64,000 nucleotides of DNA, taken from JAAXHB01 sp965214945 (GTDB lineage: Bacteria; Actinomycetota; Acidimicrobiia; Acidimicrobiales; Aldehydirespiratoraceae). The position numbers were made by a program, and so were the translations under genes. The notes beneath the pieces are model-generated. The model did no database searches, was not told where the DNA came from, and worked only from the letters and a program-made list of their open reading frames with translations. Numbering within the stretch: the stretch's first letter is position 1; each line of letters starts with the position of its first letter. Location: assembly GCA_965214945.1 (NCBI GenBank), contig OZ244029.1, positions 1,178,001-1,242,000 on the forward strand, written 5' to 3'. This document shows positions 61,133 through 64,000 of the stretch, piece after piece.

Positions 61133-61984
61133 ATGCACGAAGGTGCGCACCAGGCGAGCATGACTTCGGCAGACGCAGCTCCGCAGACTATCGGCAGCGA
61201 GACGGGTGCCGCCAAGCCAACCGCTGCCGGATTGGTTCGGGCATTCACTCTGGCCGCTGTGGTCACGGCTGCGGCTTGCGGTGGGGGGGACACGACCGAT
61301 CAGCCTCAGGCTGCCGACGCCTCAGCCGCTGTCTCCGATGGGGTGTCGTCTCCCGGAGACTCGTCGGGCGGTTCAGAGCAGGCGTCCGGTGAAGCCGCTG
61401 AGTCGGCCGTGACGCCTTCTGGGGCCACTTCAGATGGGGCGTCCTTTCAGGACCTCTCGTCGGACGAGCCGTCATCGCAAGCTGAGGGCGCCTCATTAGA
61501 CGAACCGGAGGCCGACGAGGCTCCGGACGCTAACGACCAGGGGCTCATCGAGACGCCCGCAGTGCAAATCAGCGACGATGTGGCGGACTTCGATCTAGTC
61601 GACATGTCGAGCGGCGCGACGGTGAATCTCCGCTCTCTGGTCGACGGTGAAACGCCTGTTCTGCTGTGGTTCTGGGCACCGCATTGACCGATTTGCCGGA
61701 GGGAAGCCCCCTCCCTTGGGCAGTTCGCTCAAGACAACTCCTACAGGGTGAAAGTCGTCGGCGTCGGCAGCCAGGACGACTTGGACTACGCAGAGCGGTT
61801 CGTGTCCACCACCGGAGTGACCTTCACCATGCTGTGGAGTGACTCCTTCGACGTATGGCGCCACTATGGCGTTTCCCGGAACTCTGACGTGTGGCTGCTG
61901 GACGCAGCCGGCAACCGGGTTGGCGACAGCTCGCGTCCCTACGACCAGGGTCGCATCGAAGGGCTCTTGGACGATCTGGCCTAA
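61133..61984 (+). CDS. Selenocysteine redoxin lipoprotein (in-frame UGA, UPIC active site)
   Basis: The frame from ATG 61133 meets TGA at 61685-61687, then continues in the same frame to a stop at 61984 with no shift. Reading the TGA as Sec185 gives LLWFWAPHUPICRREAPSLG, the exact place of the CxxC in TlpA/AhpC-like redoxins (normally WAPWCPxCRREAP), so the active site is U-P-I-C188. The rest fits: VKVVGVGSQDDLDYAERFVSTTGVTFTMLWS, SDVWLLDAAGNRVG. Total 283 residues: signal and lipobox TAAAC (lipidated C49), an acidic Ser/Ala/Glu-rich linker to about 150, then the redoxin domain. It should be anchored outside the cytoplasmic membrane as a thiol/selenol oxidoreductase. A SECIS-like hairpin follows the UGA. 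Frameshift or nonsense decay is unlikely since the downstream half is well conserved in frame. Confidence 0.88.
61698..61714 (+). promoter_or_regulatory. Candidate bacterial SECIS hairpin of the redoxin gene
   Basis: GGAGGG and CCCTCC form a 6-base stem around AAGCC, beginning 11 bases after the UGA. If the last G-C pair opens, the loop starts with G 16 bases after the UGA, which agrees with the bacterial SECIS rules of stem position and loop G. Confidence 0.6.
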
Positions 61985-62063
61985 CGCCCGGTGCCTTGCG
62001 CCGGATCGGCGACCCGGCAGCGCGGCCCGGGGGTTGGCGGCGGGCGTCCGAGCCAGCCGAAAG

Positions 62064-62106
62064 ATTTACCCGGCGTTCACCAGAGTTCACACTGAGTTCA
62101 CGACGA
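62064..62106 (+). promoter_or_regulatory. PHO box array upstream of pstS
   Basis: Four consecutive 10-11 base units begin ATTTACC, GTTCACC, GTTCACA and GTTCACG at 62064, 62075, 62085 and 62096. GTTCACC-type direct repeats with 11-base period are the PhoP sites of Streptomyces and relatives. A -10 candidate TAGCTT follows at 62134-62139. pstS is thus expected to be induced by phosphate starvation. Confidence 0.8.
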
Positions 62107-62217
62107 TCAAAACCTGCCGAAACCCGCCTCTCATAGCTTGACGGTCGGATCCACAGAGTGCGGGTCCGCCGCGTACGCATCAGCGGCGCGTAAACACCAA
62201 CAGAGGAGGCATTCCCA

Positions 62218-63243
62218 GTGCGAAACTCGACCCTGCGGCAACTTGGCCTGTGGGCGATACTTATGAGCTTGTCGCTAGTGGCTGCTGCCTGCGGCAGCGA
62301 CGACAATCAGACCGAAGCCTCGTCCTCTTCGGGCGGCTCCTCCGACAGCAGCGCCGAGCCGGCGTCGGTTTCAGGCGAGGTCGTGATCTCGGGCTCGTCG
62401 ACCGTTGAGCCCATCTCGATCCGCGTGGCGGAGCTGTTTGAAGACGTTGCCCCCGACGTGTCGGTGACCGTGGATGGCCCCGGCACCGGTGACGGCTTCA
62501 AGCTGTTCTGCGAAGGCGAGACCGACATTTCCGACGCGTCCCGCCAAATAAGGGACGAAGAGAAAGCGGCCTGCTCCGAGAACGGCGTCGACAATGTCGT
62601 CGAACTCAAGGTCGGTATCGACGGTATCGCCGTGATGACCAACGCGGCCAATGACGCGGTGGAATGCCTGACCTTCCACCAACTGTTCGACATGATCGGC
62701 CCCAACGCCGAGGGCACCGAAACCTGGGCGGAGGCCTCAGCAGGCCTCCCCGACGCGCCACTCGACCTTTTTGGGCCCGGCGAGGAGTCCGGCACCTTCG
62801 ACTCCTTCGTTGAGATCGTGCTCGAGGATCTGGCGGATGAGGCCGGAGTGGGCGCCACCACTCGTCCCGACTACAGCCCCTCCGGTGACGACAACGTCAT
62901 CCTGCAGGGCATCCAGTCCAGCGACACCAGCCTCGGCTGGGTCGGCTTCGCGTTCGCGGTCAACGCCTCAGGCGTGAAGCTCGTCCCGATAGACGGCGGT
63001 GAGGGTTGCGTCACCCCAACGCCCGACACGATCGCATCCAACGAGTACCCCATCAGCCGCGATCTGTGGATCTATGTCAACGCGGACAAAGCCGCCGATA
63101 ATCCCGCCCTTTCGGCGTTTGTTGACTTCTACGTCACCGAGGGCCTCGCCACCGCCACCGGGGAGGTCGGATATGTTCCACTGACGGATGCGGGCCAGAC
63201 TGAAAGCCAGAACCGCTGGCACAACCGCACGTCCATAAGCTGA
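62218..63243 (+). CDS. pstS: Phosphate-binding lipoprotein PstS
   Basis: Periplasmic-type binding protein of the high-affinity phosphate importer, 341 residues. GTG 62218 has GAGGAGG eight bases upstream. The lipobox LVAAAC lipidates C25; a short acidic Ser linker follows. Phosphate-site segments are GEVVISGSSTVEPIS, VDGPGTGDGFKLFCEGETDISDASRQI and LFGPGEESGTFDSFVEIVL. PHO boxes precede it and pstC follows, as usual. Confidence 0.95.
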   Translation: MRNSTLRQLGLWAILMSLSLVAAACGSDDNQTEASSSSGGSSDSSAEPASVSGEVVISGSSTVEPISIRVAELFEDVAPDVSVTVDGPGTGDGFKLFCEGETDISDASRQIRDEEKAACSENGVDNVVELKVGIDGIAVMTNAANDAVECLTFHQLFDMIGPNAEGTETWAEASAGLPDAPLDLFGPGEESGTFDSFVEIVLEDLADEAGVGATTRPDYSPSGDDNVILQGIQSSDTSLGWVGFAFAVNASGVKLVPIDGGEGCVTPTPDTIASNEYPISRDLWIYVNADKAADNPALSAFVDFYVTEGLATATGEVGYVPLTDAGQTESQNRWHNRTSIS

Positions 63244-63309
63244 CAGCTTCCGTCGTCTTACAGCGGGACCGTCCGAGCCTCTCCAAGAAGCAGAAAGCAG
63301 CTTCTCGTC

Positions 63310-64000
63310 ATGACCGATGCGAGCGCCGCCATGAAGCAGATCACCGTCGACATCCTCCAGATCGCGCCGGCTCGCCGCCGCCGCGAGGTGGTGATCCGCT
63401 ATGTCCTCCTCGTGACAGCGCTCGTGTCGGTTCTGGTGAGCGTGCTGATCGTCTGGAGCCTTATCGCGGAGGCGTGGACCTTCGTCACCGAAGTCGTGTG
63501 GGCCGACACCTGGGGCCAGTCGGGGTGGTTCCCCAGGCGGGGTCTGTACGACATCCCGACCATCATCGTCCCCACTGTGATCGTCACGGTCATCGCCATG
63601 ATCGTGGCAGGGCCCCTGGGGTTGGGTGCCGCGGTCTATCTCTCGGAGTACGCCAACCGCCGGGTGCGGGCTTGGCTGAAACCGCTGCTGGAGATCCTCG
63701 CCGGCATCCCGTCGGTGGTGTTGGGGTTCTTCGCCCTCACCTGGATCGCTCCGAACCTCGTCGGCCACGTCGGCAAGAATGCCTTCCTTTCGATAGGAGC
63801 GGTGATCCTCGCGGGCTATGCGGCGATCGCGGCGCGGGTGGCGCGCGCCAAGCTCAGGCAGTACAGAGACCGCAGCACGGAGGAGTCCTCCGCGCTGATC
63901 GGGCTGGTGGCCTCAGTGTCGGTGCTCGCTGGCGTTTTCTTGCTGAGTCTGATGTGGCTGCTGAACGTGTGGGGTGACTTCGCCCCGGCCAGGGCAGGGT
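63310..64000 (+). CDS. pstC: Phosphate permease PstC (3' end outside window)
   Basis: Inner-membrane subunit of the Pst importer. ATG 63310 opens a frame with no stop to the right edge (230 codons). The N-terminus MTDASAAMKQITVDILQIAP precedes helix 1 (YVLLVTALVSVLVSVLIVWSLI). Then come IIVPTVIVTVIAMIVAGPLGLGAAVYLSEYA, the EAA-like LKPLLEILAGIPSVVLGFFALTWIAP, and a long loop. The segment after residue 170 (RDRSTEESSALIGLVASVSVLAGVFLL) suggests the longer PstC type in which a second region follows. Probably in one operon with pstS. Confidence 0.9.
   Translation, partial: MTDASAAMKQITVDILQIAPARRRREVVIRYVLLVTALVSVLVSVLIVWSLIAEAWTFVTEVVWADTWGQSGWFPRRGLYDIPTIIVPTVIVTVIAMIVAGPLGLGAAVYLSEYANRRVRAWLKPLLEILAGIPSVVLGFFALTWIAPNLVGHVGKNAFLSIGAVILAGYAAIAARVARAKLRQYRDRSTEESSALIGLVASVSVLAGVFLLSLMWLLNVWGDFAPARAG

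Noticed and set aside
61133..61984. Frameshifted or nonsense-disrupted redoxin pseudogene
   Set aside because: The two halves are in the same frame with no indel, the stop is UGA exactly at the first active-site Cys position, and a SECIS-like hairpin follows. Selenocysteine explains all of this better than decay.

Overview
The window is GC-rich, densely coded DNA from a bacterial chromosome, most probably an actinobacterium of the Acidimicrobiia type. This is inferred from gene order (folC-ndk-mreBCD-mrdA-rodA, then TIGR03960/DUF2344-rne-rplU-rpmA-obg-proB), the adjacent gpgS/folP2-like pair, an intein in SufB, DUF2510, class II DAHP synthase, PHO boxes of actinobacterial type and many apparently leaderless genes. 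No rRNA, tRNA, CRISPR array or insertion sequence was seen.

Layout. 1-9.1 kb: end of clpX, folC, ndk, and the rod-shape/elongasome operon mreB-mreC-mreD-mrdA-rodA with overlapping stops and starts. 9.2-17.1 kb: radical SAM pair, RNase E/G, ribosomal proteins L21 and L27, Obg GTPase, proB. 17.2-19.9 kb (minus): PspA and MurJ, inserted between proB and proA. 19.9-23.6 kb: proA and a MoxR/VWA pair. 23.7-25.9 kb (minus): a sigma-70 factor followed by class II DAHP synthase. 26.2-28.6 kb: nadD, a LytR_C-domain membrane protein, rsfS. 28.7-34 kb: class I fumarase, thioredoxin-fold proteins and a two-gene minus-strand unit whose second gene is a UGSC-type selenoprotein. 34-40.8 kb: flavin reductase, gamma-carbonic-anhydrase-like protein and the suf cluster (sufB with intein, small basic protein, sufD, Rieske ferredoxin, sufC). 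41-44.2 kb: a solitary 1050-residue N6-adenine DNA methyltransferase behind an AT-rich promoter, the clearest accessory gene. 44.4-50.4 kb: a BMP-type nucleoside ABC importer with a cysteine hydrolase, and a pterin dehydratase. 50.4-56.5 kb: DUF2510 membrane protein, GpgS, FolP2-like protein, UvrD2-like helicase. 56.5-59 kb (minus): second sufC, sufS, sufU. 59-64 kb: acyl-CoA dehydrogenase, a membrane-anchored small protein, a microORF, a second selenoprotein (lipoprotein redoxin), pstS and the start of pstC.

The main discovery is two genes interrupted by in-frame UGA codons that read best as selenocysteine. At 31721-32239 (minus) UGA gives a U-G-S-C-x-x-C motif. At 61133-61984 UGA gives a U-P-I-C redoxin active site. 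In each case a GC-rich hairpin of bacterial SECIS geometry follows the UGA, and conserved protein continues in the same frame to a normal stop. A conventional gene finder would split both. The UGSC gene lies directly behind a 489-residue protein with an N-terminal CxxC thioredoxin-like domain, suggesting a selenium-dependent redox unit.

A second theme is transcription start. At least a dozen genes have a TANNNT box ending 6-8 bases (usually 6) before the start codon, so their mRNAs are probably leaderless. This pattern also helps choose start codons.
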